Below are positions 42,781 to 53,120 of a stretch of 64,000 nucleotides of DNA, one piece after another. Both the position numbers and the translations under genes were made by a program. The first letter of the stretch is position 1; each line of letters starts with the position of its first letter. Source of the DNA: Kangiella marina (GTDB lineage Bacteria; Pseudomonadota; Gammaproteobacteria; Enterobacterales; Kangiellaceae); NCBI RefSeq assembly GCF_039541235.1, contig NZ_BAABFV010000001.1, positions 1,550,001 to 1,614,000 on the forward strand. Reading direction: 5' to 3'. Under the pieces are notes generated by a model. That model worked only from the letters and a program-made list of their open reading frames with translations, was not told the DNA's origin and did no database searches.

Positions 42781-43647
42781 ATGGGCCAACCGACCATACA
42801 CAAAAAGCACAACTTTGACGAAGGCGAACCGCTGGCGCCGTGGCGCGAAAAAATCCATGAGGTGATTTTTGAGGCTGATACGGGTTGGGGCAAAGCGTTT
42901 GATGTGTTTTTGATCATCAGTATTTTCGCCAGCGTGATTGCCGTGATGCTGGATAGCGTCGCCAGTATCTCAGCGGAGTATCGATTGCCGCTGTGGATAG
43001 CCGAGTGGACCTTTACCGTGCTCTTTACCATTGAATATATCCTACGCCTAATTTGTGTGCGTAAGCCGATGCTCTATGCCCGAAGCTTTTATGGTATCGT
43101 CGATCTGTTGTCCGTGTTGCCGACTTACTTAGCGCTGTTCTTAGTTGATGCTAAATACTTCTTGGTCATTCGTATTTTGCGTGTGCTGCGCGTATTCCGG
43201 ATTTTCAAACTCGCCAGCTATATCGGTGAAGCCAGTATGATGATGAAAGCGCTACGCAACAGCCACGCCAAAATTAGCGTCTTTTTATATACCGTCGTGC
43301 TTCTTGTAGTGATATTCGGGTCACTGATTTATGTCATTGAGGGAGCCGAAAATGGTTTCACCAGTATCCCGACGTCTATCTACTGGGCAATCGTCACCTT
43401 AACTACTGTGGGTTATGGTGATATTTCCCCCCAGTCACCGCTCGGACAGTTCCTAGCATCCTGCATCATGATTATGGGTTATGGCTTAATTGCTGTGCCG
43501 ACGGGCATCTACAGCGCAGAAATCACCCGCCAAGCGATAAAAGAACATAAAGAAAAAGAAATCACCAACAACGCCTGCCCTTCCTGCTCCTACGAAGGCC
43601 ATGATGCCGACGCGGTACACTGCAAGAAGTGTGGCGCAGAGTTGTAG
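42781..43647 (+). CDS. Voltage-gated K+ channel-like ion transporter with C-terminal zinc ribbon
   Basis: A six-helix channel subunit of about 288 residues. The S4 helix carries regularly spaced Arg (RILRVLRVFRIFKL) and the pore has TTVGYGD, the K+ selectivity filter. A C-terminal zinc ribbon has CPSC and CKKC pairs. Start choice is uncertain: ATG 42730 and 42760 are also in frame, but the family usually begins shortly before the conserved IHEVIFEADT segment. It is divergent from metK and convergent with coq7. Physiological role is unknown; potassium flux is inferred. Confidence 0.85.
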   Translation: MGQPTIHKKHNFDEGEPLAPWREKIHEVIFEADTGWGKAFDVFLIISIFASVIAVMLDSVASISAEYRLPLWIAEWTFTVLFTIEYILRLICVRKPMLYARSFYGIVDLLSVLPTYLALFLVDAKYFLVIRILRVLRVFRIFKLASYIGEASMMMKALRNSHAKISVFLYTVVLLVVIFGSLIYVIEGAENGFTSIPTSIYWAIVTLTTVGYGDISPQSPLGQFLASCIMIMGYGLIAVPTGIYSAEITRQAIKEHKEKEITNNACPSCSYEGHDADAVHCKKCGAEL

Positions 43648-43710
43648 AGCTTTTCACGTCCGCTTAGCAAACTTCAAAGGTTTAAGCGGTTACATGGAAA
43701 GGTCACGTTA

Positions 43711-44361
43711 TTAAATATAATACACCGTGCTGGTCATGACTTTGGACATGGTTTTCATGCCAAACTTGACGGGTTTAGGTAGTTCAGCCGCGCCATTCTC
43801 AATCGCGGTAGTGGCATGTTTGAGTTCTTCAGTGTGCATCTGGGATAGAATGGCTTTACTTTTGTAGTCTTTCTTGGGGAGTTTGTCGAGGTGGCTTTCG
43901 AGGTGTTTGCAGACTTGGTTTTCGGTCTCAGCGACGAAGCCTAAGCTCCACTTATCACCCACCAGTCCTGCGACAGCGCCGATAGAAAAAGAGCCGACAT
44001 ACCACAATGGGTTAAGGTAACTTTCGTGGCTGTTGAGTTGGGTTAGGCGTTCGCTACACCAAGCGAGATGATCCACTTCTTCTTGCGCGGCAAGCTCCAT
44101 TTCTTGGCGAATTTCAGGCAGTTTCGCTGTTAGCGCTTGGCCCTGATAGAGTGCTTGGGCGCACACTTCCCCAGTATGATTGATCCGCATCAGATTGGCC
44201 GCATGCTTTTGCTCATCAGCCGTCATTTCTTGTTCAGCAATATCGTTAGCAGGGCTTTGACGCGGAGCCGCATCGTAAATCCCCTGAGTTGTTTTTAACG
44301 CTGAATCGGCTACCATACATAGGCGATCGAAAAAGCTGTACTGACGCATAAGAAATGTCAT
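43711..44361 (-). CDS. coq7: 3-demethoxyubiquinol 3-hydroxylase Coq7
   Basis: Coq7 is the di-iron monooxygenase for the last hydroxylation in ubiquinone synthesis. The 216-residue protein has the di-iron ligands in [43 protein letters not shown] and MHTEELKHA, and matches Pseudomonas Coq7 along its length. E. coli uses UbiF instead, so this supports a non-enteric lineage. ATG 44349 (MRQYS) is an alternative start. It is divergent from the AAA ATPase gene. Confidence 0.96.
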   Translation of the reverse strand: MTFLMRQYSFFDRLCMVADSALKTTQGIYDAAPRQSPANDIAEQEMTADEQKHAANLMRINHTGEVCAQALYQGQALTAKLPEIRQEMELAAQEEVDHLAWCSERLTQLNSHESYLNPLWYVGSFSIGAVAGLVGDKWSLGFVAETENQVCKHLESHLDKLPKKDYKSKAILSQMHTEELKHATTAIENGAAELPKPVKFGMKTMSKVMTSTVYYI

Positions 44362-44433
44362 TGATAATGAGTAATAAGGATATTTTAGCGTTAATCGATA
44401 ATAAAGAGAAATTTTGGAGCTAGATTAAGATTC

Positions 44434-45948
44434 ATGGCGAGCATTACTGAACAAAACGACCTGCATATTCTGATTCGGTCTAAGAATCCGATATTGGTGA
44501 TTGAGACCCACGAAGAGAATCGTGCAATGCAGCTGATCAACCAAGTGGCCCTCAATATCAATAAACCTGTTTTTGGGTGGCACCTGACGGAGGGCTTGCG
44601 TCGTTTAGAAGTTGAGGGGCAGCACTTTGCGGCGTTAAAAGACACTAGCACTGCTGAAGGCTGTTTATCACATATTAAGCGCATGGAGCGGGAAGGGCTG
44701 TATGTCTTGTTCGATATGCATCCTTTCGTCAATGCCGAGCACCCACAAAACACACGACTGTTACGAGATATTGCCTTGTCTTATGCTGAACATAAGCAGA
44801 CGATCATTCTGGTCAGTCATAAGGTTACGCTTCCCGACGAATTAAAAAGAGTATCGCGTTCATTCAATTTAAAGCTCCCTGATGAAGCGGAGTTGGAAGT
44901 CATCATCCGCAAGGAAGCCACTCGCTGGGGGGTGAAAAATCCAGACAAGCGTGTGCGCACGGATAAGAAGTTATTAGCAAGGTTGGTCAAAAACTTACGC
45001 GGACTGACTTGGGCCGACGCTGAGCAGATGGTAAGAAACCTCATTTATGATGACGGCGTTATCTCGCAAGGCGAAGTCGAGGAAGTGAATCAGGCGCGTT
45101 ATAAGTTGCTCGATCTCGATGGAGCGGTTCATTACGAGTATGAGACGGCGCACTTTGCAGAAGTTGGCGGTATGACCAACCTTAAAAAGTGGCTCCAGCT
45201 GCGACAGAAAGTCTTTTTAAGTGACAAAGATCCAGCTCTACAAAATATGGGACTGGATATTCCTAAAGGCATTCTGCTGATGGGGGTTCAAGGCAGCGGT
45301 AAGTCATTGGCTGCAAAAGCAGTTGCTGGGATGTGGGAAGTGCCGCTGTTGCGGCTTGATTTTGGTGCTCTGTATAACAAGTGGCACGGTGAAAGTGAGA
45401 AGAACTTGCGTGAGGCGTTGAAACTATCGCAGACCATGTCACCCTGCGTTTTATGGCTCGATGAGATTGAAAAAGGGTTAAGCACCTCGGACAGCGATGG
45501 CGGAACATCTAAGCGGATGCTGGGGACCTTGCTCACCTTTATGCAAGAGAATGATGCGCCGGTATTTTTTGTGGCGACGGCGAACGATATTAGTGCGTTA
45601 CCGCCGGAGTTGATTCGCAAAGGCCGCTTTGATGAATTGTTTTTTGTGGATTTGCCCGATGCCGTGGCGCGACAAGAGATTTTTAGAATTCATTTAGAAA
45701 AGCGTGAGCAATCAGGAGTGAACTTTGACTTGGTTACGCTTTCCGAGATAACGGAAGGTTTCAGTGGCGCAGAGATTGAGCAGGCTATAGTCGCTGGCTT
45801 GTATGCCGCGCATTATCAGGACAGTTCGTTAACCACAGACATGATTGTCGATGAAGTTCGTCAAACCAAGCCGTTGTCTGTGGTTATGGCTGAAAAAATT
45901 ACAGCGCTGCGCGCCTGGGCTAACGAGCGTGCAGTAAAAGCAAACTAA
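44434..45948 (+). CDS. Ycf46-like AAA+ ATPase
   Basis: A 504-residue protein with an N-terminal region (about 1-235: IRSKNPILVIETHEENRAM, GLYVLFDMHPF) typical of Ycf46 relatives and a classical AAA module. Walker A is GVQGSGKSL, Walker B is CVLWLDEIEK, and an Arg finger may lie in KGRFDELFF. Ycf46 of cyanobacteria has been linked to CO2 uptake and photosynthesis; the role in heterotrophs is unknown. It is 11 bases ahead of a glutathione S-transferase gene, so the two are probably co-transcribed. Confidence 0.82.
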   Translation: MASITEQNDLHILIRSKNPILVIETHEENRAMQLINQVALNINKPVFGWHLTEGLRRLEVEGQHFAALKDTSTAEGCLSHIKRMEREGLYVLFDMHPFVNAEHPQNTRLLRDIALSYAEHKQTIILVSHKVTLPDELKRVSRSFNLKLPDEAELEVIIRKEATRWGVKNPDKRVRTDKKLLARLVKNLRGLTWADAEQMVRNLIYDDGVISQGEVEEVNQARYKLLDLDGAVHYEYETAHFAEVGGMTNLKKWLQLRQKVFLSDKDPALQNMGLDIPKGILLMGVQGSGKSLAAKAVAGMWEVPLLRLDFGALYNKWHGESEKNLREALKLSQTMSPCVLWLDEIEKGLSTSDSDGGTSKRMLGTLLTFMQENDAPVFFVATANDISALPPELIRKGRFDELFFVDLPDAVARQEIFRIHLEKREQSGVNFDLVTLSEITEGFSGAEIEQAIVAGLYAAHYQDSSLTTDMIVDEVRQTKPLSVVMAEKITALRAWANERAVKAN

Positions 45949-45959
45949 TAGGATTTATC

Positions 45960-46556
45960 ATGAAATTGATCTACTCAGAGGCATCGCCGTATGCCAGAAC
46001 GGCAAGAATGGTGGTTAGAGAATTAGGACTGACTGGGCAGGTTGAAGAGGTTGCGCACCATCCTTTTGATAACCCGCAGGAGCTGTTGGACGCAAACCCT
46101 TTGTGTAAGGTGCCTTGCTTGATTGATGATAAGGGCATGGCTATTTTTGATAGTCAGGTTATTGCTGAGTATTTGGATGCAAAGGCTGATGGTGACAAGG
46201 AGTTATTTGCAGCAGTAAACAAAGATTGGCAGCTTAAAACGCTCTATTCGCTGACTCGTGGGTTAATGGATACGGCGGTCGCTTTACAGCAAGATAAAAT
46301 GCGCGGTGAGGGACAGTCGGAGTTTTGGCAAGAGCGGTTTTATGGGGCGCTTGATCGCGGCTTGGGCTATTTGCAAAAACACTTAGCGAGTTTCCCCAAG
46401 CAGTTTGAGGTTCTGTCAATTAACACCGTTGCGCTGGTTGATTATATTCGGTTTAGACACCCGGACTATCAGAGGCTTGATAGCTTTACTAAGCTAACCA
46501 TGTGGTGTGATGAACAAGAAAGCCGCCTGAGTGTGACCCAAACGGCTCCAAAATAG
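45960..46556 (+). CDS. Glutathione S-transferase family protein
   Basis: A 198-residue protein with an N-terminal thioredoxin-fold GST domain: MKLIYSEASPYARTARMVVRELGL, NPLCKVPCLIDDKG and FDSQVIAEYLD, including the cis-Pro and Asp/Ser glutathione-binding loop. The C-terminal helical domain is shorter and diverged. The resemblance is to YibF-type GSTs, whose substrates are unknown. It follows the AAA ATPase by 11 bases. gshB in this window supplies the glutathione. Confidence 0.88.
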   Translation: MKLIYSEASPYARTARMVVRELGLTGQVEEVAHHPFDNPQELLDANPLCKVPCLIDDKGMAIFDSQVIAEYLDAKADGDKELFAAVNKDWQLKTLYSLTRGLMDTAVALQQDKMRGEGQSEFWQERFYGALDRGLGYLQKHLASFPKQFEVLSINTVALVDYIRFRHPDYQRLDSFTKLTMWCDEQESRLSVTQTAPK

Positions 46557-46606
46557 ACGCTTAAAAACGTTGGTTTTAATCATCCTGAACTTTCAGGAGT
46601 GACGGA

Positions 46607-46942
46607 CTACTTTTTCTGCCAAGCGCCGTTTAACTTGACGTAGTGACCTGACTGAGTGCGGTCAATGTTGCGGCGCGCAGCAATCGCTTCAATTTCTGCT
46701 AACGTCTTGTTGTTTTGCTTCGCTTGGTCGGCATAGATTTGACGACGCTTATCGTTAACGTCTTCGACTAAAGCTTTAGCCGCTGGCGTTGCTTTGCTTG
46801 GTGTAACGATGCCAACATAACCGTTAGATAGCTCGCCGACGACGCCTTCATCCTTGAGTTGCCCCAAGTTAGCAGCGAAAGCTTGAGCTGTTAATAGCAA
46901 AGCACTTGCAATGGTTACTGTGATTTTTGTTAGAGTCTTCAT
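46607..46942 (-). CDS. ydbL: YdbL family periplasmic protein (DUF1318)
   Basis: A 111-residue protein with a cleavable signal peptide (ending TAQAFA) and a mature region LGQLKDEGVVGELSNGYVGIV, VNDKRRQIYADQAKQNNKTLAEIEAIAARR, characteristic of DUF1318. In E. coli YdbL assists YnbE and YdbH, which form a protein bridge between the two membranes for phospholipid transport. It is the last gene of ydbH-ynbE-ydbL, the same order as in E. coli. Confidence 0.92.
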   Translation of the reverse strand: MKTLTKITVTIASALLLTAQAFAANLGQLKDEGVVGELSNGYVGIVTPSKATPAAKALVEDVNDKRRQIYADQAKQNNKTLAEIEAIAARRNIDRTQSGHYVKLNGAWQKK

Positions 46943-47031
46943 TTTACTCTCCTAATTCTTCACCTGATTCGTTACCTAATGTTAGGCAGTTGATAATCAA
47001 ATGTCCTTGGTTATTCGGTTCGTTGAAGTGT

Positions 47032-47226
47032 CTAGAACAAGCCAGACTCTTCGGTTAACGCTTTATCAAGGGCTTTTTCTACCTTGACCACGATTTCATG
47101 TTTAATGGTGAAATCACCAATAATATGAATCGGCTTGTCCGGTGCTTCCAGCTTAACGGTGCATCCACTCAATGCGAGTAGGGCTGCACAAGATACGCTC
47201 AAAGCGAGATTTGTTATCTTGGTCAT
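47032..47226 (-). CDS. ynbE: YnbE family outer-membrane lipoprotein
   Basis: A 64-residue lipoprotein: signal peptide with lipobox LSGC (Cys22) followed by a short mature part with APDKPIHIIGDFTIKHEIVVKVEKALD. The family multimerises at the outer membrane end of the YdbH bridge. It lies between ydbH and ydbL on the same strand. Size and motif agree with the family. Confidence 0.9.
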   Translation of the reverse strand: MTKITNLALSVSCAALLALSGCTVKLEAPDKPIHIIGDFTIKHEIVVKVEKALDKALTEESGLF

Positions 47227-47305
47227 AACCAGTTCCTTTTTAGTTAAAGGCTACTTAATAATCTTTCGATTGACGATAGCGTTTATTTTAGAACAATAAC
47301 ATGAA

Positions 47306-49966
47306 TTATTGCTGAATGTTGAGAATTTGTTTTTGCTGCAAGTCATCCAAAATGGGCTTAGTCATATCGCCGCTGATGATCATGGCGTAGAGCATTTCCG
47401 GTAGTTTTCCGCGCAAGGTCAGATCAAGCTTGATCGGAAAGCCATTGTACAAATTAGGATTTGAACCAAGGATATTGAGCTCGATAACATAGTCACCGTC
47501 GAGGGTGTAATTGATCGTGCCGGAGAACTCTTTGTAGCGGAAGTTCTCTAGTGCTTGGAAAGCAATATTGGCATCCTTACCTTTCTCGGATTTTAACTGG
47601 AGAACACCTTCCGTAAGTGCTTTAAACTTGCCGTTGGTGATTTGTTGGCCCCTATCCGAAATGTTGAGCGGTAAGGTGAAATCAAACCGTCCTGTTAGGG
47701 TTAACTTTTCACTTTTTAGCCTGCTTAGTAAAGCTCCAATATCAATCGACTTTAGGTAGGCGGTGAACGGTGAGACACCTTGTTCGTTAATTGACAGCTG
47801 GGGGATCTCAAGCTGCCCTTTGAGTAGGTTACCTTTAAAATTGGTGACGACTAAGCTGTTAATCGTATGCGGCATTAAAAAGGAGATGTCGGTGATGGCT
47901 ATATCCGTCGCTAACTCAATGCTATCAATGTGACTCTTTAGAGTACCGCCAAGCTTGGAGCTTGAGGTCAAAGAATCTTCAATGGTCCAATTCTTGACGT
48001 AAAACTCGTCATAGTTCAGGTTGAAATTATCCAGTTTAATTTTTCCGTCAAACAAGAGGCCGATTGGGTCACCGTCTAATGAGTCTATTTCTAGTTGTCC
48101 GGAACTAAAGCTAAGTTGCGGGTAATTTTTTAGTGTATTGACCCAGCTGGTCACGGTAGAGACGGGCAGCGATGACTGCTTCACTTTGAGATTGTGTCGC
48201 GAGTTTTTCAAGTCAAATTGGTAAGTGAAAGGAACCTTGGAGTTTTGGTGTTTCAGCAGGCCTTGTGCAGCAAAGCTTTGCGTTTTTTTGCGCCAATCTA
48301 ACTCCCCAGCAATACTGTTAACGCCAATCTGTTGGCTGTTGTACTTGGCGTTAGCGAAAGATAGGTGACCATGAGGATCTTTGCTTGGAACAAATTCAAT
48401 ATTTCCTTTAAGGCTATTTAAGTTAAGGGGTTGCTGTTTGAGCGATAGGTCTGCTACCTGGTAGTTTCCGGTAAGTTTTCCGGTTGGATTTTTTGTGTTC
48501 TGGATGAAGTGTAGTTTTGGCCAAATACCAGTAGCGACAAATTGCTCATTGTCTAAGTTGAGCGCGCTGTTAAAGGCTTTTGTGCTTAAGAGAGTCCATT
48601 CATGCTGAGTGATTTTGTCAGGGCTAAAGCTTAAGTGTGCAAGTCCTTTGATATCCCATGTATTTTGGGCAATGCTCGCGGTGGAGTTCTTGCCACGATA
48701 ATCAACCGTGCCAAGGCTAACGTGAGCGGTAGTGTTATCGAGCTTTAATAGAGAGTTTGCTAATGAGGCATCAGACTGGGCTGACATCCGAATATTATTA
48801 CTACTGGATTTGTGCTCGGGTGCATTGAGTTCGGCATTCAAGCCTTTCACATCAATTTCAATCGCTGATTCAAACTGCTGCATCTTAGCGGTTAATGGCT
48901 GATCTAAGTCAAGCTCGAGACTTGCTACGGTGAGCTTGGTGGTGACTGCGGGATTAGTCGCATGAACCTCCAGCAAGCCTTGTGGCATTTCGAGCTTATT
49001 GCCTGAGGGGTAATAGTTAATCGAGGTAATTTCTGATGACGACATCATGACGCTATAACGTGGCTCAAAGGTATCCACGTTGGTCTTTATGTTATATCCC
49101 TTGAGGAGAGCTTGCAGCTGAGGCGTCAGTTCTAGAGTGTTTGCATTAATGCCAGTAGAAATGCGGCTATTAGGGTTTAAGGTTAGGTTTATGACGCGAT
49201 CCTGCTTTAAACCACCGGCTAGCTCAAACGTCATCGGCTCGAGTCCGGGGGAGTAAAAAAACTGATTAAGATCGATGCGTCCGTCCGTGGTAAAGGTCCA
49301 GTCTTTGAGGGTTTTTGGCGTGGCATTTAGTGTTAATTGATTACTTCCTTGTGAAAGCTTTAGCTCAAGCTGGTTAACACTTTGATGACGCCTTTTAGCG
49401 GTTAACGCCACCGAGAAAATTTTATCCAGAAAATGCACTTGAGTATTGATACTCATGGCTTGTTCACTATCACGCAAGCGGATCTCTTTGGCTATCAGAT
49501 CCTGTACGGTTAAACCGCTCAGCGTGAGTTGTTTCACATGAATGTCAGTGACCGGTAGTTGCGGCAGAGGAATAGCGGATAACGCCTCACGAGTGGATGA
49601 GTCGGAGGATGATTTTGGCCACTGAACTTCAGCGCTTTGAGCGCTAATAGAGGTTAACTTACGCTGCCATAATGAATAACCGAGATTCACTTGCTCTAAA
49701 GCAACTCGATACTCCGTACCTTCACCGCGATCACCGAGAGTTAAGACCAATTGATCAATGTCGGTAGAGCTTAATCCCGGGCGCTTAAACTCAAGGTTTT
49801 GTAGTTTAATTGAAGGCGGCAGGAATTTTTGTACTTGGCCCGGAACCCATGAAGGGGCTGTCCAATAGGCAATTCCCAAGGCGATAATTAATAGGGGTAA
49901 GAAGCCTAGTAGATATTTGGCGATGGTTTTGAGTAGTGATTTTTTTGGCGCTGCCGTATTCTGCAC
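47306..49966 (-). CDS. ydbH: YdbH AsmA-like intermembrane phospholipid transport protein
   Basis: An 886-residue protein with one N-terminal membrane helix (about 15-33) and a long, beta-rich periplasmic domain. It belongs to the AsmA-like clan with TamB and YhdP. The C-terminal ALENFRYKEFSGTINYTLDGDYVIELNILGSNPNLYNGFPIKLDL is the YdbH signature. In E. coli YdbH, TamB and YhdP together carry phospholipids to the outer membrane. It heads the operon with ynbE and ydbL. Similarity in the middle is low, as normal for the family. Confidence 0.93.
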   Translation of the reverse strand: MQNTAAPKKSLLKTIAKYLLGFLPLLIIALGIAYWTAPSWVPGQVQKFLPPSIKLQNLEFKRPGLSSTDIDQLVLTLGDRGEGTEYRVALEQVNLGYSLWQRKLTSISAQSAEVQWPKSSSDSSTREALSAIPLPQLPVTDIHVKQLTLSGLTVQDLIAKEIRLRDSEQAMSINTQVHFLDKIFSVALTAKRRHQSVNQLELKLSQGSNQLTLNATPKTLKDWTFTTDGRIDLNQFFYSPGLEPMTFELAGGLKQDRVINLTLNPNSRISTGINANTLELTPQLQALLKGYNIKTNVDTFEPRYSVMMSSSEITSINYYPSGNKLEMPQGLLEVHATNPAVTTKLTVASLELDLDQPLTAKMQQFESAIEIDVKGLNAELNAPEHKSSSNNIRMSAQSDASLANSLLKLDNTTAHVSLGTVDYRGKNSTASIAQNTWDIKGLAHLSFSPDKITQHEWTLLSTKAFNSALNLDNEQFVATGIWPKLHFIQNTKNPTGKLTGNYQVADLSLKQQPLNLNSLKGNIEFVPSKDPHGHLSFANAKYNSQQIGVNSIAGELDWRKKTQSFAAQGLLKHQNSKVPFTYQFDLKNSRHNLKVKQSSLPVSTVTSWVNTLKNYPQLSFSSGQLEIDSLDGDPIGLLFDGKIKLDNFNLNYDEFYVKNWTIEDSLTSSSKLGGTLKSHIDSIELATDIAITDISFLMPHTINSLVVTNFKGNLLKGQLEIPQLSINEQGVSPFTAYLKSIDIGALLSRLKSEKLTLTGRFDFTLPLNISDRGQQITNGKFKALTEGVLQLKSEKGKDANIAFQALENFRYKEFSGTINYTLDGDYVIELNILGSNPNLYNGFPIKLDLTLRGKLPEMLYAMIISGDMTKPILDDLQQKQILNIQQ

Positions 49967-50123
49967 GATGAAACCCGTAAGTCCTTGTTATTCCAATAAT
50001 AGTGTAGCATGACCAATGTATTGAATAGTGTATCGAATTAAACTGAATCTGTAATGAATCGTTTCAAGAAAATCGATCAAGAGAAAGCAGAAGCTTGTGG
50101 AAAGAAAAGAAGAAAAGAGAAAA

Positions 50124-50217
50124 GTCATTCCGGCCTTTGAGCCGGAATCTAGAGAGCTCTCTTAGGAGTGTTTCAAAGATACGGGATACCGCGGTCAAGC
50201 CGCGGTATGACAGTGGC
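50124..50217. repeat. Two palindromic extragenic elements after purD
   Basis: ATTCCGGC/GCCGGAAT (50127-50134, 50141-50148) and ATACCGCGG/CCGCGGTAT (50186-50194, 50200-50208) are strong stems, separated by AGAGAGCTCTCT. They resemble short extragenic repeats of many bacteria. There is no T run. They end a few bases after the purD stop. Confidence 0.65.
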
Positions 50218-50221
50218 AGAG

Positions 50222-51511
50222 TTACTGCTCACGAGCAATCGCTCTGTGGCCAATATCCGTTCGATAATAAACTTTATCCCAGCTAATTTTATCGACTGCT
50301 TGGTAGGCTTTTTGTTGAGCCTCGGTAACGTTGTCACCAAGGGCTACGACACAAACCACACGACCACCGTTGGTCACGATATTGCCGTCTTTTTCAGCAG
50401 TCCCAGCGTGAAAGACTTTACCGATTGTGTTGATATCATTCACTGCATCGAGACCTGAAATAATATCGCCCTTCGGGTAGCTGTCGGGGTAACCACCAGC
50501 TGCCATGACAACACCAATCGCTGCACGCGGGTCCCAGTCCGCAGTGGCTGTGTCCAGCTTGCCATCAATCGCTGTTAAGCAAAGCTCAACCAAGTCAGAG
50601 TTCAAGCGACTCATGATGGGTTGCGTTTCTGGATCGCCAAAGCGGCAGTTGTATTCAAGCACTTTAGGTACACCAGCAGCATCGATCATGACGCCTGCGT
50701 AAAGGAAACCTGTGTAAGGGTGACCTTCAGCAGCCATGCCTTCAACCGTTGGCACTATGACTTGTTGCATGATGCGGTCGTGCATTTCAGCAGTAACCAC
50801 GGGTGCTGGAGAATAAGCGCCCATGCCACCAGTATTCGGGCCTTTGTCGTCATTGTCACGAGCCTTGTGATCCTGAGACGAAGCCAATGGAAGAATGTTT
50901 TTGCCATCGACCATGACGATGAAGCTCGCTTCTTCGCCTTGTAAAAACTCTTCAATCACTACGCGGTGACCGGCATCGCCAAATTTGTTGCCAGCCAGCA
51001 TGTCGTCGATCGCTGCATCGGCTTCTGCTTCGGTTTGCGCAATAATCACGCCTTTACCCGCCGCTAGGCCATCAGCTTTGATCACAATAGGGGTACCCAT
51101 TTGGCGAACATAAGCTTTTGCTGGCTCGATATCGGTGAAGTTTTGGTAAGCCGCTGTTGGGATCTGGTGACGCGCCAAGAAATCTTTCGTGAAGGCTTTA
51201 GAACCTTCAAGCTGTGCCGCACCTTTGGTTGGGCCAAAGCACTTCAAACCGGCGTTAGTGAATGAGTCGACCACGCCGATAACGAGCGGCGCTTCCGGGC
51301 CAACAATGGTCAGTTCGACCTGGTTGTCTTTAGCAAAGGCTACCAGCTCATCAATGGCTTCAACGCCTATCGCAACGTTCTCAACCTTATCTTCAAGCGC
51401 TGATCCCGCGTTTCCGGGGGCGACAAAGACTTTCTCGACCTTCTCTGACTGTGCCGCTTTCCACGCCAACGCGTGTTCACGACCACCGCTACCGATAATT
51501 AATACATTCAT
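50222..51511 (-). CDS. purD: Phosphoribosylamine-glycine ligase
   Basis: PurD makes glycinamide ribonucleotide in purine synthesis. The 429-residue ATP-grasp protein has LIIGSGGREHALAWKAA, VVGPEAPL-type residues, KADGLAAGKGVIIA, and the GGMGAYSPAPVV and CRFGDPETQPIM signatures. It follows purH by 23 bases, so purHD are one unit, as in E. coli. Length is normal. Confidence 0.97.
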   Translation of the reverse strand: MNVLIIGSGGREHALAWKAAQSEKVEKVFVAPGNAGSALEDKVENVAIGVEAIDELVAFAKDNQVELTIVGPEAPLVIGVVDSFTNAGLKCFGPTKGAAQLEGSKAFTKDFLARHQIPTAAYQNFTDIEPAKAYVRQMGTPIVIKADGLAAGKGVIIAQTEAEADAAIDDMLAGNKFGDAGHRVVIEEFLQGEEASFIVMVDGKNILPLASSQDHKARDNDDKGPNTGGMGAYSPAPVVTAEMHDRIMQQVIVPTVEGMAAEGHPYTGFLYAGVMIDAAGVPKVLEYNCRFGDPETQPIMSRLNSDLVELCLTAIDGKLDTATADWDPRAAIGVVMAAGGYPDSYPKGDIISGLDAVNDINTIGKVFHAGTAEKDGNIVTNGGRVVCVVALGDNVTEAQQKAYQAVDKISWDKVYYRTDIGHRAIAREQ

Positions 51512-51534
51512 TATCTCGCTCCTAATCGTCAGTC

Positions 51535-53100
51535 TTAATGGCGGAAATGACGCATGCCAGTGAACACCATGGCCATGTCATTTTCGTTAGCCGCTTCAAT
51601 GATTTCATCATCGCGAATCGAGCCACCCGGCTGAATGACAGCGGTGATACCAGCTTCTGCAGCGGCGTCAATACCATCGCGGAATGGGAAGAACGCGTCG
51701 GATGCCATGACTGAGCCACGAACTTCTAAGTTTTCATCTGCCGCTTTAATGCCGGCGATTTTAGCACTATAAACACGGCTCATTTGGCCTGCACCAACAC
51801 CAATTGTCTGACCGTTTTTGCAGTAAACAATGGCGTTTGATTTAACAAACTTCGCAACTTTCCAGCTGAATAATAGATCGCGCATCTCTTCTTCACTAGG
51901 CTGGCGCTTAGTCACGATGCGTAAATCATCTTCGAAGACCATGCCCAAGTCACGGTCTTGAATTAATAAGCCGCCGTTAACACGCTTGTAGTCGTAGGCT
52001 GGAACCGCTTGTTCCCATTGACCACACTCCAGTAAACGAATGTTCTTCTTTTCCGCAACAATGCTTTTCGCTGCATTGTTGATGCTTGGTGCAATAATCA
52101 CTTCGACGAATTGACGATCAACAATCGCTTTTGCCGTTTCAGCGTCCAACTCGCGGTTGAAAGCGATAATGCCACCGAATGCTGAGGTTGGGTCCGTTGC
52201 GAAGGCCAAATCGTAGGCTTGACCGATGGTGTCAGCGATAGCGACGCCACACGGATTAGCATGCTTAACGATGACGCAGGCAGGCTCTTCAAAGCTTTTG
52301 ACGCACTCAAGCGCCGAATCGGTATCAGCAATATTGTTGTAAGACAATTCTTTGCCTTGTAACTGTTTTGCTGTTGAAACGCTGGCTTCATTAGGGTTGT
52401 GCTCCACATAAAACGCTGAGTTTTGATGTGGGTTCTCACCGTAACGCATGTCTTGTGCTTTTTTGTATTGCACAGAATAGGTTGGCGGGAAGTCGCTGTT
52501 ATCTTCAGCAGCTTGCACGCCAAGGTAGTTTGAAATCGCAGCATCGTATCGCGCAGTGTGCGCAAACGCTTTAGCGGCAAGACGGAAGCGAGTTTCTTTA
52601 TCCACGGCGCCTTTGTCTTCGATTTGCTGTGCCACTAAGTCAAAATCTTCATTTTCAACAACGATAGTGACGTCTTGATGATTTTTAGCGGCAGAACGAA
52701 CCATGGTTGGTCCGCCGATATCGATGTTTTCAATCGCATCTTCAAGCGTCGAGTCGCTTTTAGAAATAGTGCTTTCGAACGGGTAGAGGTTAACCACGAC
52801 CATATCAATACCGATAATGCCGTGCTCAGTCATAACCTCGTCATCCATGCCACGACGACCAAGAATCGCACCGTGCACTTTAGGATGTAGGGTCTTCACT
52901 CGGCCATCCATCATCTCAGGAAAGCCCGTGTAATCAGCAACGTCCGTTACTGTAATATCATTGTCGCGTAAAAGTTTTGCAGTACCGCCAGTTGAAAGAA
53001 TTTCAACACCTTTGTTGGTAAGTGCTTTGGCGAATTCAACTACTCCAGTTTTATCAGAAACGCTGATCAGGGCACGTTTCACCGGACGATAGTTTGACAT
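51535..53100 (-). CDS. purH: Bifunctional AICAR transformylase / IMP cyclohydrolase
   Basis: PurH catalyses the last two steps to IMP. The N-terminal MGS-like domain ([44 protein letters not shown]) and the C-terminal transformylase domain ([44 protein letters not shown]) are complete in 521 residues. It precedes purD and follows fis. A hairpin in the gap to fis may reduce read-through. Confidence 0.98.
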   Translation of the reverse strand: MSNYRPVKRALISVSDKTGVVEFAKALTNKGVEILSTGGTAKLLRDNDITVTDVADYTGFPEMMDGRVKTLHPKVHGAILGRRGMDDEVMTEHGIIGIDMVVVNLYPFESTISKSDSTLEDAIENIDIGGPTMVRSAAKNHQDVTIVVENEDFDLVAQQIEDKGAVDKETRFRLAAKAFAHTARYDAAISNYLGVQAAEDNSDFPPTYSVQYKKAQDMRYGENPHQNSAFYVEHNPNEASVSTAKQLQGKELSYNNIADTDSALECVKSFEEPACVIVKHANPCGVAIADTIGQAYDLAFATDPTSAFGGIIAFNRELDAETAKAIVDRQFVEVIIAPSINNAAKSIVAEKKNIRLLECGQWEQAVPAYDYKRVNGGLLIQDRDLGMVFEDDLRIVTKRQPSEEEMRDLLFSWKVAKFVKSNAIVYCKNGQTIGVGAGQMSRVYSAKIAGIKAADENLEVRGSVMASDAFFPFRDGIDAAAEAGITAVIQPGGSIRDDEIIEAANENDMAMVFTGMRHFRH

Positions 53101-53120
53101 GTTGTAGCTCCTTAAAAATT

